The notes below the pieces were generated by a model, which saw only the letters and a list, made by a program, of their open reading frames with translations, had not been told where the DNA came from and did no database searches. Positions 25,411 to 34,576 of a DNA stretch of 64,000 nucleotides are shown here, piece by piece (positions within the stretch are counted from its first letter, which is position 1; every line of letters starts with the position of its first letter). This DNA comes from Bradyrhizobium sp. PSBB068 (lineage in GTDB: Bacteria; Pseudomonadota; Alphaproteobacteria; Rhizobiales; Xanthobacteraceae): positions 2,046,001 through 2,110,000 of the forward strand of contig CP069300.1 of NCBI GenBank assembly GCA_016839165.1, given 5' to 3'. The translations under genes and the position numbers were made by a program.

Positions 25411-26323
25411 CGCCTCGAAACACCTGCTGTTCATCCTGGCGCCGCTGGTGGTGGTGTTCGCACTGCTGCCCGGCGTCTATCAAAACCATCTGCTGCTGTT
25501 CAACTTCGTGATCTTCCTGATCCTCGCGCAGGGCGTGAACATCATCTATGGCTTCACCGGCTATCTGCCGTTCGGCTATGTCGGCTTCTTCGGGGCCGGC
25601 GCCTACGGCTTCGCCATCATGGTGATGCATCTGCAGACGCCGGCGCCGCTCGCGGTGCTGGTCGGCGGCCTTGTTGCGGTCGCGCTCGGCCTGTTGCTGA
25701 CGCCGCTGCTGCGGCTGTCGGGGGCGTATTTCGCGATCGCCAATCTCGCGGCCTCGCTCGCGGTGCTGCACTTCGTCGCCAACCCCGCGCTGGAGGGGAT
25801 CACCAAGGGCCCGTACGGCGTGTCGCTCACCGGCACCTTCAACCCGACCCACGCCTACTACGCCGCCGTGGTGGTGATGGCGCTGACAGTCGGCGCGGTG
25901 GTGTATCTGAAGAACTCGCCGTTCGGGCTTGCATTGCAGGCCGTGCGCGAGGATGCGGTGTCGGCCTCGATGGCCGGCGTCAACATCATCAAGATGCGGG
26001 TGATCGCCTGGCTCGCCTCGGCGCTGGTCGCCGGTCTCGCCGGCGGCATCTACGCCTGGTACGTCTCGGTGTTCTATCCCGACAACGTGTTCTCCGGCGA
26101 GTTCTCGATCTTCGCGATCGTGTTCGCGCTGTTCGGCGGCGTTGCCACCATCACCGGACCGATCGTCGGCGTGCTGATCCTCTATGGCATCTACAACCTG
26201 ATCGGCTTCACCACGCCGCAATATTTCCAGCTGATCTATGGCCTGTTGATCATGGGACTGGTGCTGTTCCTGCCCGCAGGGCTGGTGTCGCTGGCAACCC
26301 GCAGGGGGTGGCATGTCCCCTGA
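25403..26323 (+). CDS. ABC transporter permease, LivM family
   Basis: The 306-aa permease has QGVNIIYGFTGYLPFGYVGF at its first conserved region and the coupling segment LQAVREDAVSASMAGVN. The start is TTG, inside the end of the LivH gene, and its stop lies 11 nt beyond the ATG of LivG, so the three are translationally coupled. It forms the heterodimeric pore with the LivH protein. Confidence 0.9.
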   Translation: MHNASKHLLFILAPLVVVFALLPGVYQNHLLLFNFVIFLILAQGVNIIYGFTGYLPFGYVGFFGAGAYGFAIMVMHLQTPAPLAVLVGGLVAVALGLLLTPLLRLSGAYFAIANLAASLAVLHFVANPALEGITKGPYGVSLTGTFNPTHAYYAAVVVMALTVGAVVYLKNSPFGLALQAVREDAVSASMAGVNIIKMRVIAWLASALVAGLAGGIYAWYVSVFYPDNVFSGEFSIFAIVFALFGGVATITGPIVGVLILYGIYNLIGFTTPQYFQLIYGLLIMGLVLFLPAGLVSLATRRGWHVP

Positions 26324-27041
26324 GAAAACCCCGATCCTCAAGGTCTCGAAGCTGGTCAAGCGCTTCGGCGGCTTCCACGCGCTCGACGGCCTGAGCTTCC
26401 ACGTCGTGCCCGGCGAGATACTCGGCCTGGTCGGCCCGAACGGTTCCGGCAAGACCACGGCGATCAACGTCATCTCCGGTCTCTATGCGCCCGACGGCGG
26501 CGAGGTCGTGTTCGACAATGTCTCATCCGGCGGCGTCGCCTCGCACAAGCTGGTCCACCGCGGCATCAACCGCACCTTTCAGGTGCCGAAGCCGTTCCTG
26601 TCGCTCACGGTACGCGAGAACATCCAGGTGGCGCTGGCCTATGGCGGTGCCACCGGGGCGCCCGCGATCGCCGAACTGCTTGAGGATTTCAGGCTGAAGG
26701 AGGTCGCCGACCGTCCCGCCGCCGATCTCAACAGCGCGCAGCAGAAGATGCTCGATCTCACCCGCGCGCTGGCGACGCGGCCGCGGCTGCTGCTGCTCGA
26801 CGAACTCGCGGCCGGCCTCAACCCGGCGGAGCTCGACTGGATTGCGGGCCGCATCAAGGCGCTGGCCGCGACCGGCATGGCGATCATCGTGGTCGAGCAT
26901 CTGATGGGCTTCATCGAACAGATCACCGACCGCGTCATCGTGCTCAACGCGGGCAAGGAGATCTTTGAAGGCACGCTTGCCAGCGCGGTGCGCGAGCCGC
27001 AGGTGATTGAAGTGTTCCTGGGAGGCGAGCATGCCCACTGA
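26313..27041 (+). CDS. ABC transporter ATPase, LivG family, altered signature motif
   Basis: The 242-aa ATPase has Walker A GPNGSGKTT from residue 41, the Q-loop region TFQVPKPFLSLTVREN and Walker B LLLLDELAAGLNP with catalytic Glu. The ABC signature, usually LSGGQ or LPYGQQ, reads LNSAQQK, so both glycines are replaced. As the partner LivF subunit has a normal LSGGQ, one composite ATP site may be weakened. The C-terminal part ends with the LivG-type EVFLGGEHAH. It overlaps LivF by 11 nt. Confidence 0.9.
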   Translation: MSPEKTPILKVSKLVKRFGGFHALDGLSFHVVPGEILGLVGPNGSGKTTAINVISGLYAPDGGEVVFDNVSSGGVASHKLVHRGINRTFQVPKPFLSLTVRENIQVALAYGGATGAPAIAELLEDFRLKEVADRPAADLNSAQQKMLDLTRALATRPRLLLLDELAAGLNPAELDWIAGRIKALAATGMAIIVVEHLMGFIEQITDRVIVLNAGKEIFEGTLASAVREPQVIEVFLGGEHAH

Positions 27042-27750
27042 TGCAGCTTCGCTTCTCGACGCCAGGGGCGTCGATGCCGGCTACGGCACCATGCAGGTGT
27101 TGTGGGGCGTCGATCTCGACGTCCGCCCCGGCGAGACCGTGCTGCTGCTCGGCGCCAACGGCGCGGGCAAGACCACCTTCCTGAAATCGCTGGTCGGCCT
27201 GATCGAAGCCCGCAGCGGCCACATCAGGCTCGGCGGCGAGGACATCACGAAGATGCGATCGTCGGATCGCATGAAGCGCGGCATGACCTACATGTCGGAG
27301 CTTGCGGTATTTCCCGATCTGTCGATCGAGGAGAACATCCGCGTCGGCGCGCAGGCGCTCGGCCATGCCAATCCGGGTGCGCGGGTCGACGAACTCTACG
27401 GCCTGTTTCCGGTGCTGCGCGACAAGCGCCGCGATCCGGCCTCCAGCCTGTCCGGCGGCCAGCGCAAGATGCTCGGCATCGCCAAGGCGCTGTCGGCCGA
27501 GCCGAAGCTCTTGGTCATGGACGAGCCCTCGGCCGGGCTGTCGCCGCTGTTCGTCAAGGAGGTGCTGCGGGCCCTGTCGAGCCTGCAGGGCCGCGGATTG
27601 GCACTCTTGATTGCCGAGCAAAATATCGGTTTTCTAGAGATTGCCACCCGCGTATTCGTGCTGGAAGGCGGACGCATCCGCTTCTCCGGCACGGTTGCCG
27701 AGATGAGCGGCAATGAAGAGCTGCACCGCGCCTATTTCGGACTGAAGTGA
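27031..27750 (+). CDS. ABC transporter ATPase, LivF family
   Basis: The 239-aa ATPase has the Walker A GANGAGKTTF, a standard LSGGQRKML signature and Walker B LLVMDEPSAGLSP. It ends AYFGLK, as in LivF proteins. ATG 27031 sits inside the LivG gene end and has GGGAGGC 6 nt upstream, better than the earlier in-frame start at 27007. It completes a five-part transporter (binding protein, two permeases, two ATPases). Confidence 0.9.
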   Translation: MPTDAASLLDARGVDAGYGTMQVLWGVDLDVRPGETVLLLGANGAGKTTFLKSLVGLIEARSGHIRLGGEDITKMRSSDRMKRGMTYMSELAVFPDLSIEENIRVGAQALGHANPGARVDELYGLFPVLRDKRRDPASSLSGGQRKMLGIAKALSAEPKLLVMDEPSAGLSPLFVKEVLRALSSLQGRGLALLIAEQNIGFLEIATRVFVLEGGRIRFSGTVAEMSGNEELHRAYFGLK

Positions 27751-27807
27751 CCCGGATCGGCGCAGGCTATTCGGGCGACAACGAGCCCCAACTGTGAAGT
27801 GAAAGCC

Positions 27808-29157
27808 ATGCCGAACAACCCGACGCTCGCCTCCCTTGCCGCCGATCTCGCCAGCGGCGCGACCTCCGCCCGCAAGCTCGTCGAGCAATGCATCGCCAGG
27901 ATCGCCGATCCCACAGGCGAGGGCCAGCGCACCTTCATCCATGTCGATCGCGAGGCGGCGCTGGAAGCCGCCGATGCGATGGACCGGCTGCGCAAGGCCA
28001 ACGCCGCGCCGTCGCCGTTTGCCGGCATTCCCATCTCGATCAAGGACCTGTTCGACATCAAGGGGCAGGTGACGCGCGCAGGCTCCCGGGCGCTGGAGGA
28101 TTCCGCGCCGGCGGAGGCCGATGCGCCCGCCGTGGCGCGGCTCAAGCGCGCCGGCTTCATCGTGATCGGACGCACCAACATGACCGAGTTCGCCTATTCG
28201 GGCATCGGCATCAATCCGCATTTCGGCACGCCGAAGAGCGCCTGGAACCGGAGCGTCGGCCATGTGCCCGGCGGCTCGTCCTCGGGGGCTGCGGTCTCGA
28301 TCGCCGACGGCATGGCGTTCGGTGCGCTCGGCACCGATACCGGCGGCTCCTGCCGGATCCCGGCCGCCTTCAACGGCATCGTCGGCTACAAGCCGACGCA
28401 GCGCCGGATTCCGCTTGCCGGCGGCGTGCCGCTGTCGTTCACCCTGGACAGCTATGGCCCGCTGGCCAATTCGGTGGCCTGCTGCGCCGCGCTCGATGCC
28501 GTGCTGGCCGACGAGCCGGTGACGCCGATCGCGCCGCGCCCGGTCAAGGGCATGCGGCTCGCGGTGCCGACTACGGTCGCGCTCGACGATCTCGACGATG
28601 CCGTCGCAAAGACCTTCGAGCGTGCACTGGCTTCGTTGTCGCGCGCCGGCGCCTTGATCGAACGCATCGAGGTGCCTGAATTGCTCGATGTCGGCGTGAT
28701 GAATACCAAAGGCGGGTTCTCCGCGGCCGAGAGTTATGCCTGGCACCGCTTCCTGCTGGCGAGCAAGGGCGACATCTACGATCCGCGCGTCGCCGTCCGC
28801 ATCCAGCGCGGCGAAGGCTTTCCGGCGGCCGACTATATCGACCTCATCAACGCGCGGCGCTCGTTCATCGCCCGCACCGAGGCGCGGATTGCGCCCTTTG
28901 ATGCGATGGTGCTGCCGACCACCGCGAACCTGCCGCCGACCATTGCCAGCCTCGCCGACGACAAGGCGTTCGCCACCGAGAATTTGCGCGCGCTGCGCAA
29001 TCCTTCGCTGATCAACGTGCTCGATGGCTGCGCCATCTCGCTGCCCGCGCATCGCCAGGGCGAAGCGCCGGTCGGCCTGATGCTCGCCGCCGCGGGCGGT
29101 TCGGATCGCCGCATCTTCGAGCTTGCGGCCGGAATGGAGACCGTCATCCGTGTTTGA
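27808..29157 (+). CDS. Amidase (amidase signature family)
   Basis: The 449-aa enzyme has the Ser-cisSer-Lys triad: Lys79 in ISIKDLFD, Ser158 in PGGSSSGAAV and Ser181 in GTDTGGSCRIPA. The spacing of 79 and 23 residues matches the family. It hydrolyses a carboxamide or ester to an acid and ammonia (or alcohol); specificity cannot be read. It is 57 nt downstream of livF and overlaps the DUF2848 gene by 8 nt, so it likely acts on what the transporter brings in. ATG 27808 is favoured over a GTG three codons earlier. Confidence 0.9.
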   Translation: MPNNPTLASLAADLASGATSARKLVEQCIARIADPTGEGQRTFIHVDREAALEAADAMDRLRKANAAPSPFAGIPISIKDLFDIKGQVTRAGSRALEDSAPAEADAPAVARLKRAGFIVIGRTNMTEFAYSGIGINPHFGTPKSAWNRSVGHVPGGSSSGAAVSIADGMAFGALGTDTGGSCRIPAAFNGIVGYKPTQRRIPLAGGVPLSFTLDSYGPLANSVACCAALDAVLADEPVTPIAPRPVKGMRLAVPTTVALDDLDDAVAKTFERALASLSRAGALIERIEVPELLDVGVMNTKGGFSAAESYAWHRFLLASKGDIYDPRVAVRIQRGEGFPAADYIDLINARRSFIARTEARIAPFDAMVLPTTANLPPTIASLADDKAFATENLRALRNPSLINVLDGCAISLPAHRQGEAPVGLMLAAAGGSDRRIFELAAGMETVIRV

Positions 29158-29836
29158 TCTCACCTTCAATGTCGACGATAAGGGCGTGGCAACACCGCTC
29201 ACGCTGGAAATCCGGCAAGCCGTGATCGCCGGCTGGACCGGCCGTGATCCGGTGGCGCGCGACAAGCACATCGCCGAGCTCGAGGCGCTCGGCATCGCCC
29301 GGCCCGCGACGACGCCGATCTATTACCGCTGCTCGGCGCGCCGGCTTACCTTCGCGGATGCGATCGAGGTCTGCGGCGAGGAGTCGAGCGGCGAGGTCGA
29401 GTTCGTGCTGATCGGCTGGCAGGGCCGCATCTTCGTCGGCTGCGGCTCCGACCATACCGACCGCAAGGTCGAGAGCTACAGCGTCACCGTCTCGAAGCAG
29501 ATGTGCGACAAGCCTGTCGCGTCCGAGCTCTGGGAGCTCGAGGATGTCATCGGCCACTGGGACCAGCTGATCCTGCGCTCCTGGGCCACGATCGGCGGCC
29601 AGCGCGTGCTCTACCAGGAAGGCACCCTCGATCACATGCTGCCGGTGAACGACCTGATCGCGCGCGGCTTCGATGGCGGCAAGCTGCCCGACGGTTGCGC
29701 CATGTTCGGCGGCACCTTCGCCGCCAAGGGCGGCATCCGACCGGCCAGCCGCTTCGAGTTCGAGCTGGAAGACCCGGTGCTGAAGCGCAAGATCAGCCAC
29801 GGCTACGACGTGGTGACGCTGCCGGTGCGGGGCTAA
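29150..29836 (+). CDS. DUF2848 family protein
   Basis: The 228-aa cytosolic protein (no signal, no membrane span) has a beta-rich body with GWQGRIFVGCGSDHTDRKVE and SKQMCDKPVASELWELEDV, the conserved core of DUF2848. The pattern GSDHTDR looks like part of a fumarylacetoacetase-like fold, to which this family is thought to be related. GTG at 29150 overlaps the amidase stop (GTGTTTGA). Neighbourhood suggests it handles the acid released by the amidase; no reaction is known to me. Confidence 0.8.
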   Translation: MFDLTFNVDDKGVATPLTLEIRQAVIAGWTGRDPVARDKHIAELEALGIARPATTPIYYRCSARRLTFADAIEVCGEESSGEVEFVLIGWQGRIFVGCGSDHTDRKVESYSVTVSKQMCDKPVASELWELEDVIGHWDQLILRSWATIGGQRVLYQEGTLDHMLPVNDLIARGFDGGKLPDGCAMFGGTFAAKGGIRPASRFEFELEDPVLKRKISHGYDVVTLPVRG

Positions 29837-29885
29837 ATAGCTTCTGCGCGTGCGTTCATAGATCGGACCGATACTCTCTCCACGC

Positions 29886-30005
29886 GTCGTCCCGGCGAAG
29901 GCCGGGACGCATAACCACAAATGGTGATTGTGGAGCGATGCTGTGGCCCCAGCCTTCGCCAAACGCGAAGCGGTGGTTATGGGTCCCGGCCTTCGCCGGG
30001 ACGAC
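29886..30005. repeat. Dispersed palindromic repeat, class A, copy 7
   Basis: GTCGTCCCGGCGAAGGCCGG at the left and CCGGCCTTCGCCGGGACGAC at the right, with cataaccaca / gtggttatgg inside. It separates the transporter-amidase operon from the dioxygenase genes on the same strand. Confidence 0.85.
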
Positions 30006-30088
30006 GGGGGAGCTTGGGGCGCTGTCCCGGATATTACCCGCCGGAAATCGGGTGGCGCGGGCCGCGATCATCGGCCAGATTCCGCCCC

Positions 30089-30832
30089 ATGACAGCAACA
30101 GCCAAAACCCTCACCCGCGCATCCACCAACAGCCTCGCCCGCATCGACGGACTCCCCTGGGACCAGATCACGGCCGACCTCGACGGGCAGGGCTGCGCCG
30201 TCCTCAATGGTCTGCTGACACCAGCGGAATGTGATGCCATCGCCGCGCTGTATCCCGACGACAGCCGGTTCCGTAGCCGGGTCGTGATGGGCCGCCACGG
30301 CTTTGGCCGCGGCGAGTACAAATATTTTTCCTATCCGCTGCCGGACCTGATCGCGGAGCTGCGGCCGGCGCTGTATGCGCGGCTGACCGCGACCGCCAAT
30401 CGCTGGAACCAGACGATGGGGATCGAGATCAGCTATCCCCCGTCGCACACCGCGTTCCTCAAACGCTGTCATGACGCCGGGCAGACGCGGCCGACGCCGC
30501 TGCTGCTGCAATATGGCGACGGCGACTACAACTGCCTGCACCAGGACCTCTATGGCGAGCACGTGTTTCCGATCCAGGTCGCGATCCTGCTGTCGCAGCC
30601 GGGGCGCGATTTCACCGGCGGCGAGTTCGTGCTGACCGAGCAGCGGCCGCGGATGCAGTCGCGGCCCGAGGTGGTGCCGCTGACCAAGGGCGATGCGGTG
30701 GCGTTTGCCGTGCATCATCGTCCGGTGCAGGGGACGCGCGGGCCGTATCGTGTCAATCTGCGCCACGGCGTCAGCCGGATCAGGTCCGGCCATCGTCACA
30801 CCGTCGGTGTGATCTTCCACGACGCGAAGTGA
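30089..30832 (+). CDS. 2-oxoglutarate/Fe(II) oxygenase
   Basis: The 247-aa protein has the iron triad His151-x-Asp153 (CLHQDLYG) and His226 (LRHGVSR), with Arg in the latter motif for 2-oxoglutarate binding. QVAILLSQPGRDFTGGEFVL is the usual strand between them. It belongs to the prolyl-4-hydroxylase-like oxygenases often encoded next to alkB or ada. Here alkB begins 10 nt downstream. A role in repair of alkylation damage is therefore inferred. The upstream frame lies in the repeat; ATG 30089 is preferred. Confidence 0.88.
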   Translation: MTATAKTLTRASTNSLARIDGLPWDQITADLDGQGCAVLNGLLTPAECDAIAALYPDDSRFRSRVVMGRHGFGRGEYKYFSYPLPDLIAELRPALYARLTATANRWNQTMGIEISYPPSHTAFLKRCHDAGQTRPTPLLLQYGDGDYNCLHQDLYGEHVFPIQVAILLSQPGRDFTGGEFVLTEQRPRMQSRPEVVPLTKGDAVAFAVHHRPVQGTRGPYRVNLRHGVSRIRSGHRHTVGVIFHDAK

Positions 30833-30842
30833 GTGCGAGAGA

Positions 30843-31496
30843 GTGGCCGCTGATCTGTTCGAGAGCATCGGCGATGCGAGGCCGCCGCGCGAGACGATCG
30901 CGGACGGTGCAGTGCTGTTGCGTGGCTTCGTCCGGCCGTTCGAGGCTGAACTCATTCCCGCTTTGCGCGCGATCGTGAAGCAGGCGCCGTTCCGCCATCT
31001 GATCACGCCGGGCGGCCACCGGATGTCGGTCGCGATGACCAATTGCGGCAGCGTCGGCTGGGTCTCCGATCCCAGCGGCTATCGCTACGATCCGATCGAT
31101 CCTGATACGGGGCTGAATTGGCCTGTCATGCCGGAGGTGCTGCGCAGGCTGGCCGCCGCTGCCGCTGATGAGGCCGGCTTCACCGGCTTCACCCCGGAGG
31201 CGTGTCTGATCAATCGCTACGTGCCCGGTGCAAAACTGTCGCTGCATCAGGACAAGGACGAGCTCGATTACGGCGCGCCGATCGTCTCGATCTCGCTCGG
31301 GCTGCCGGCGACCTTCCTGTTCGGAGGTCTCAAACGCAGCGACACCCCGCGTCGCTATCGGCTCGAACATGGCGACGTCGCGGTGTGGGGCGGGCCGTCA
31401 CGGTTATTTTATCACGGTGTGGCGCCGCTTGCCGACGGCGAGCACGGCGTGCTCGGCCGCCAGCGGATCAATCTGACCTTCCGCAAGGTGCGCTAG
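30843..31496 (+). CDS. alkB: AlkB: 2-oxoglutarate-dependent DNA dealkylase
   Basis: The 217-aa enzyme oxidatively removes methyl groups from 1-methyladenine and 3-methylcytosine. The iron ligands are His135-x-Asp137 (KLSLHQDKDE) and His191 (FYHGV), and the 2-oxoglutarate anchor is RINLTFRKVR. The nucleotide-recognition lid includes MTNCGSVGWVSDPSGYRY, as in E. coli AlkB. GTG start at 30843. It forms an operon with the preceding oxygenase gene. Confidence 0.94.
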   Translation: MAADLFESIGDARPPRETIADGAVLLRGFVRPFEAELIPALRAIVKQAPFRHLITPGGHRMSVAMTNCGSVGWVSDPSGYRYDPIDPDTGLNWPVMPEVLRRLAAAAADEAGFTGFTPEACLINRYVPGAKLSLHQDKDELDYGAPIVSISLGLPATFLFGGLKRSDTPRRYRLEHGDVAVWGGPSRLFYHGVAPLADGEHGVLGRQRINLTFRKVR

Positions 31497-31712
31497 CCAT
31501 TGCGCGGCGGCGGGCGGCTGCGCAATTTCGGAATAATGGAAATGTGCCACTGAGTTGCCCGACGTGTCAAGTGCCTTTCCGAGTGCCGGCGGAACGCCTG
31601 CTGCTTTGCATGGGGTTGTTTTCGATATTTTTGGCAGCGCGTAGCTTTGCTTGGTCGCTTCAGCCAGGCTGAAGGCCTCCCGCAAAGAGGAGAGCTGGTC
31701 TAAACTCTGCAT

Positions 31713-32927
31713 ATGACCACCAGGGCCGACCGCGCGATCAACCGCACCGGCGTCTATCTCGCCGTGCTGCAACTCGTGTTCACGCTGGGCTGGACCACCT
31801 ACCTGATCTACCTGCCCAAGCTGTGCGCCGAAGTTGGCATCGCGCCTTCAACTGTTATCCTGATCCTGATGATGGACCAGGCCATCTTCACCATCACGGA
31901 TACGGCGATGGGCATGGCAGCCGACAGGATCTCGATCCTGGTCGGCCGTCTCGGCCTGTTCGTCGGCATCCTCGCCGCGATCTCCTGCGCCGCCTTCATC
32001 GCGCTGCCATACGTCGCCGGCACCGGGCCGGGCGCAAAGGTCTGGCTGATCGCCTTGATCGTGATCTGGGCTGCCGCATCGTCGGCCTTGCGCGCGCCGC
32101 CATTGACGCTGCTGGGGAAGTATCGCGCGCAACCTTCCGTCCCGTTCCTCGCCGCGCTGGCGATGCTCGGCTACGGCATTGCCGGCGCGGTGTCGCCCTA
32201 TCTCGGCGTCGTGCTGCGCGATCATGATGCGCGGCTGCCGTTCGTGCTGTCGGGTGCCGTGCTACTGTTGACCGCGCTGGCGTTCTCAGGGATCGAGCGC
32301 CGCGTCGCCGCGGAGGTGCAGCCGGAGCGGCTTGCGTCGCCGGCAAGGCGGCTTGGAACGGTGCCGATGTTGATGATCGCCTCGATGGTGCTGCTCTCGC
32401 TCGGCTATCAATTGCACTTCAACATCAACAGTGCGCCGTTCTATCTGCGTTTCGCCAAATCGGACGATCTGCAATGGTTGATGCCGGTGTTCTGGATCGG
32501 CTTCAACATCGCGATGTTTCCGGCGAGCATCGTCGTCAAGCACCGTGGCGGGCTGATCGTGATGGGCGCAGCGGGGCTGCTCGGTGCCTTCGCCATCGTC
32601 GCCGCGGAGATCGCCGGCAGCCTCAACGTCCTGATCGTGGCGCAGTTCATGGCGGGAGCTGCCTGGGGCTGCATGCTGATGAGCGCGGTGTCGGCCGCGC
32701 TTGCGATCGGCGAGACCGGCGCCGAAGGCAAGGTGACGGGCCTCGTGTTCTCGGCGCTCGCGCTTGCGACCTTCGCGCGGATGACCGCGGTCGCCGGCGG
32801 CCTGCAGAAGCTGCCTGATTATGCGCCGCTGGTGCACTGGGCGCCGGTCGCCTGCTGGTCGGTCGCCGGCGCCGGCCTGCTCGTGATCGCCGCGTCGCGG
32901 CTGCAACGCGGCGTGAAGAGCGTTTAG
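31713..32927 (+). CDS. MFS transporter
   Basis: The 404-aa protein has about twelve hydrophobic helices, with the N-terminal half starting at VYLAVLQLVFTLGWTTYLIY and the loop-2/3 region MGMAADRISILVGR, which is a variant of the MFS DRxGRR signature. Between helices 6 and 7 there is a short charged loop (IERRVAAEVQPERLASPARR). Substrate unknown. Its TAG stop (32925-32927) overlaps the TAA of the opposing gene by two bases, so the genes are tightly convergent. Confidence 0.88.
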   Translation: MTTRADRAINRTGVYLAVLQLVFTLGWTTYLIYLPKLCAEVGIAPSTVILILMMDQAIFTITDTAMGMAADRISILVGRLGLFVGILAAISCAAFIALPYVAGTGPGAKVWLIALIVIWAAASSALRAPPLTLLGKYRAQPSVPFLAALAMLGYGIAGAVSPYLGVVLRDHDARLPFVLSGAVLLLTALAFSGIERRVAAEVQPERLASPARRLGTVPMLMIASMVLLSLGYQLHFNINSAPFYLRFAKSDDLQWLMPVFWIGFNIAMFPASIVVKHRGGLIVMGAAGLLGAFAIVAAEIAGSLNVLIVAQFMAGAAWGCMLMSAVSAALAIGETGAEGKVTGLVFSALALATFARMTAVAGGLQKLPDYAPLVHWAPVACWSVAGAGLLVIAASRLQRGVKSV

Positions 32928-34552
32928 TTGTTTCTTGCCGGATGAATGAACGCCCAGGGAGAGACCTCGGAATCGGTCGGCACTTCCACCGAGATCACAT
33001 ATGGGCCGCCATCGGCCAGTGCCTTCTCCAGCACCGGGCGGAAGTGATCGGGCGAGGTGACGCGTGCGGCCCCGACGCCGAAGGATTCGGCGAGCTTGAC
33101 GAAGTCGGGATTGACCAGGTCGGAGGCGACGACGCGGCCGTCGAAGCGCTCGCGCTGGTCGCGGCGGACATTGCCATAGGCGTTGTTGTTGAACACCAGC
33201 GTCACCACGCCGATCTTGAACTGCACCGCGGTGGCGAGCTCCTGGACGCCGAACATGAAGCCGCCGTCGCCCGTGATCGCGACCACCGGCTTGTCGGGGT
33301 TGGCGACCTTGGTGCCGAGCGCGGTCGGGAAGCCCGAACCGAGCGTGCCCTGATAGCCCGAGGTGACGAAGGTGCGCGGCTCATAGATCGGGAAACCGTA
33401 CCAGGAGGCGAAGCCGACTTGCGACAACTCGTCGGTGACGATGGCGTTCGCCGGCAGCACCTCGCGCAGGATCTTCAGATAGGCCATCTGCGGCTGGATG
33501 CGCTGGATCTCCTGCTCGGTCGCTGCGGTCGCTTCGCGGATCGCAGCACGGCGGCCTGAGGTCTTGCTGTAGCCGACCTTGCGCACGGCGGCGACGAGAT
33601 CGGCGGTGCCGGCCCTGGCGTCGGCGATCACGCCGGCGTCGGCCGGCCAGCGCCGCAGCTCGACCGGATCGATGTCGATGCGCACGCATTTCAGCCCGGC
33701 CGGCTGATAAGGCCAGCGCGACATCGTCGGCAGCTCCATGCGGGTGCCGATGCCGATCATCAGGTCGGTCTTGGGCCACAGCTTGTAGGCCGACGCCATG
33801 GTGAGCCCGAGCTCATGCGCGTTGGAGACGATGCCGCGGCCGCTGCGGAAGGCGACGACAGGCGCGTCGATCATCTCGGCCAGCTCGAGGATCTCCTCGC
33901 GCGCCTCGATGGCGCCGCTGCCGACGAAGATCATCGGCGCCTTGCTGCCGGCGATCAGATCGGCGGCCTGCTTGATGCGGTCGGGATCGGGCTGCGGCGC
34001 CGGCAATGGGTCGAACGGCTTGACGGCTGCGACCTGGGTGCGCTGGGTGAAGACATCCCACGGCATCTCCAGCGACGCGGGACCGCGCCGGCCCGACAGC
34101 ATCTCCTGGAACGCGCGCGACACCAGCGCGGGCGCATTGTCGGGATATTCGATCCGGTCGGCCCATTTCACGAAGGTGCGCAGCGTCGCGAGCTGGTCCG
34201 GCATCTCGTGCAGATGGCCGCGGCCCTTGCCCAGGAATTGCGTCGGCACCTGGCCGGTGAGGCACAGCACCGGCTCGTTGCAGCCGAACGCGGTGAGCAG
34301 CGCCGCCGAGGCGTTGAGCACGCCGGGGCCCGGCACCACGCTGAACACGCCGGGTTTGCCGGAAGAGCGGGCATAGCCGAACGCCATGTAGCCGCAGGCC
34401 TGCTCGTGGCGGGCGCCGATCACCTTGAGCTGCGCCTGATGGAAAGCATCGAACAGGCCATAGATCTGCGCGCCGGGCAGGCCGAACACGGTGTCGACGC
34501 CGTGAGCGACGAGGCCGTTGACGATCGCTTCGCCACCGGATGTTGAGGTCAT
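32924..34552 (-). CDS. ThDP-dependent enzyme, acetolactate synthase large subunit-like
   Basis: The protein of about 542 aa has the three ThDP-fold domains. The cofactor-activating Glu lies in GARHEQACGYMAFGYARS, and the ThDP/Mg motif is GDGGFMFGVQELATAVQ ending in NNNAYGNV. No regulatory (ilvN-like) subunit is beside it, and it lies at the end of an aromatic degradation operon, so a 2-oxoacid decarboxylase or carboligase role is as likely as valine/isoleucine synthesis. ATG 34552 is used; a GTG at 34564 is the alternative. Confidence 0.85.
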   Translation of the reverse strand: MTSTSGGEAIVNGLVAHGVDTVFGLPGAQIYGLFDAFHQAQLKVIGARHEQACGYMAFGYARSSGKPGVFSVVPGPGVLNASAALLTAFGCNEPVLCLTGQVPTQFLGKGRGHLHEMPDQLATLRTFVKWADRIEYPDNAPALVSRAFQEMLSGRRGPASLEMPWDVFTQRTQVAAVKPFDPLPAPQPDPDRIKQAADLIAGSKAPMIFVGSGAIEAREEILELAEMIDAPVVAFRSGRGIVSNAHELGLTMASAYKLWPKTDLMIGIGTRMELPTMSRWPYQPAGLKCVRIDIDPVELRRWPADAGVIADARAGTADLVAAVRKVGYSKTSGRRAAIREATAATEQEIQRIQPQMAYLKILREVLPANAIVTDELSQVGFASWYGFPIYEPRTFVTSGYQGTLGSGFPTALGTKVANPDKPVVAITGDGGFMFGVQELATAVQFKIGVVTLVFNNNAYGNVRRDQRERFDGRVVASDLVNPDFVKLAESFGVGAARVTSPDHFRPVLEKALADGGPYVISVEVPTDSEVSPWAFIHPARNN

Positions 34553-34576
34553 GGCACTGTCCACTTGCTTGCGGGG

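Noticed and set aside
27634..29295. 553-aa open frame on the minus strand
   Set aside because: It is antisense to the amidase gene, whose catalytic triad is clear; composition is of shadow type.
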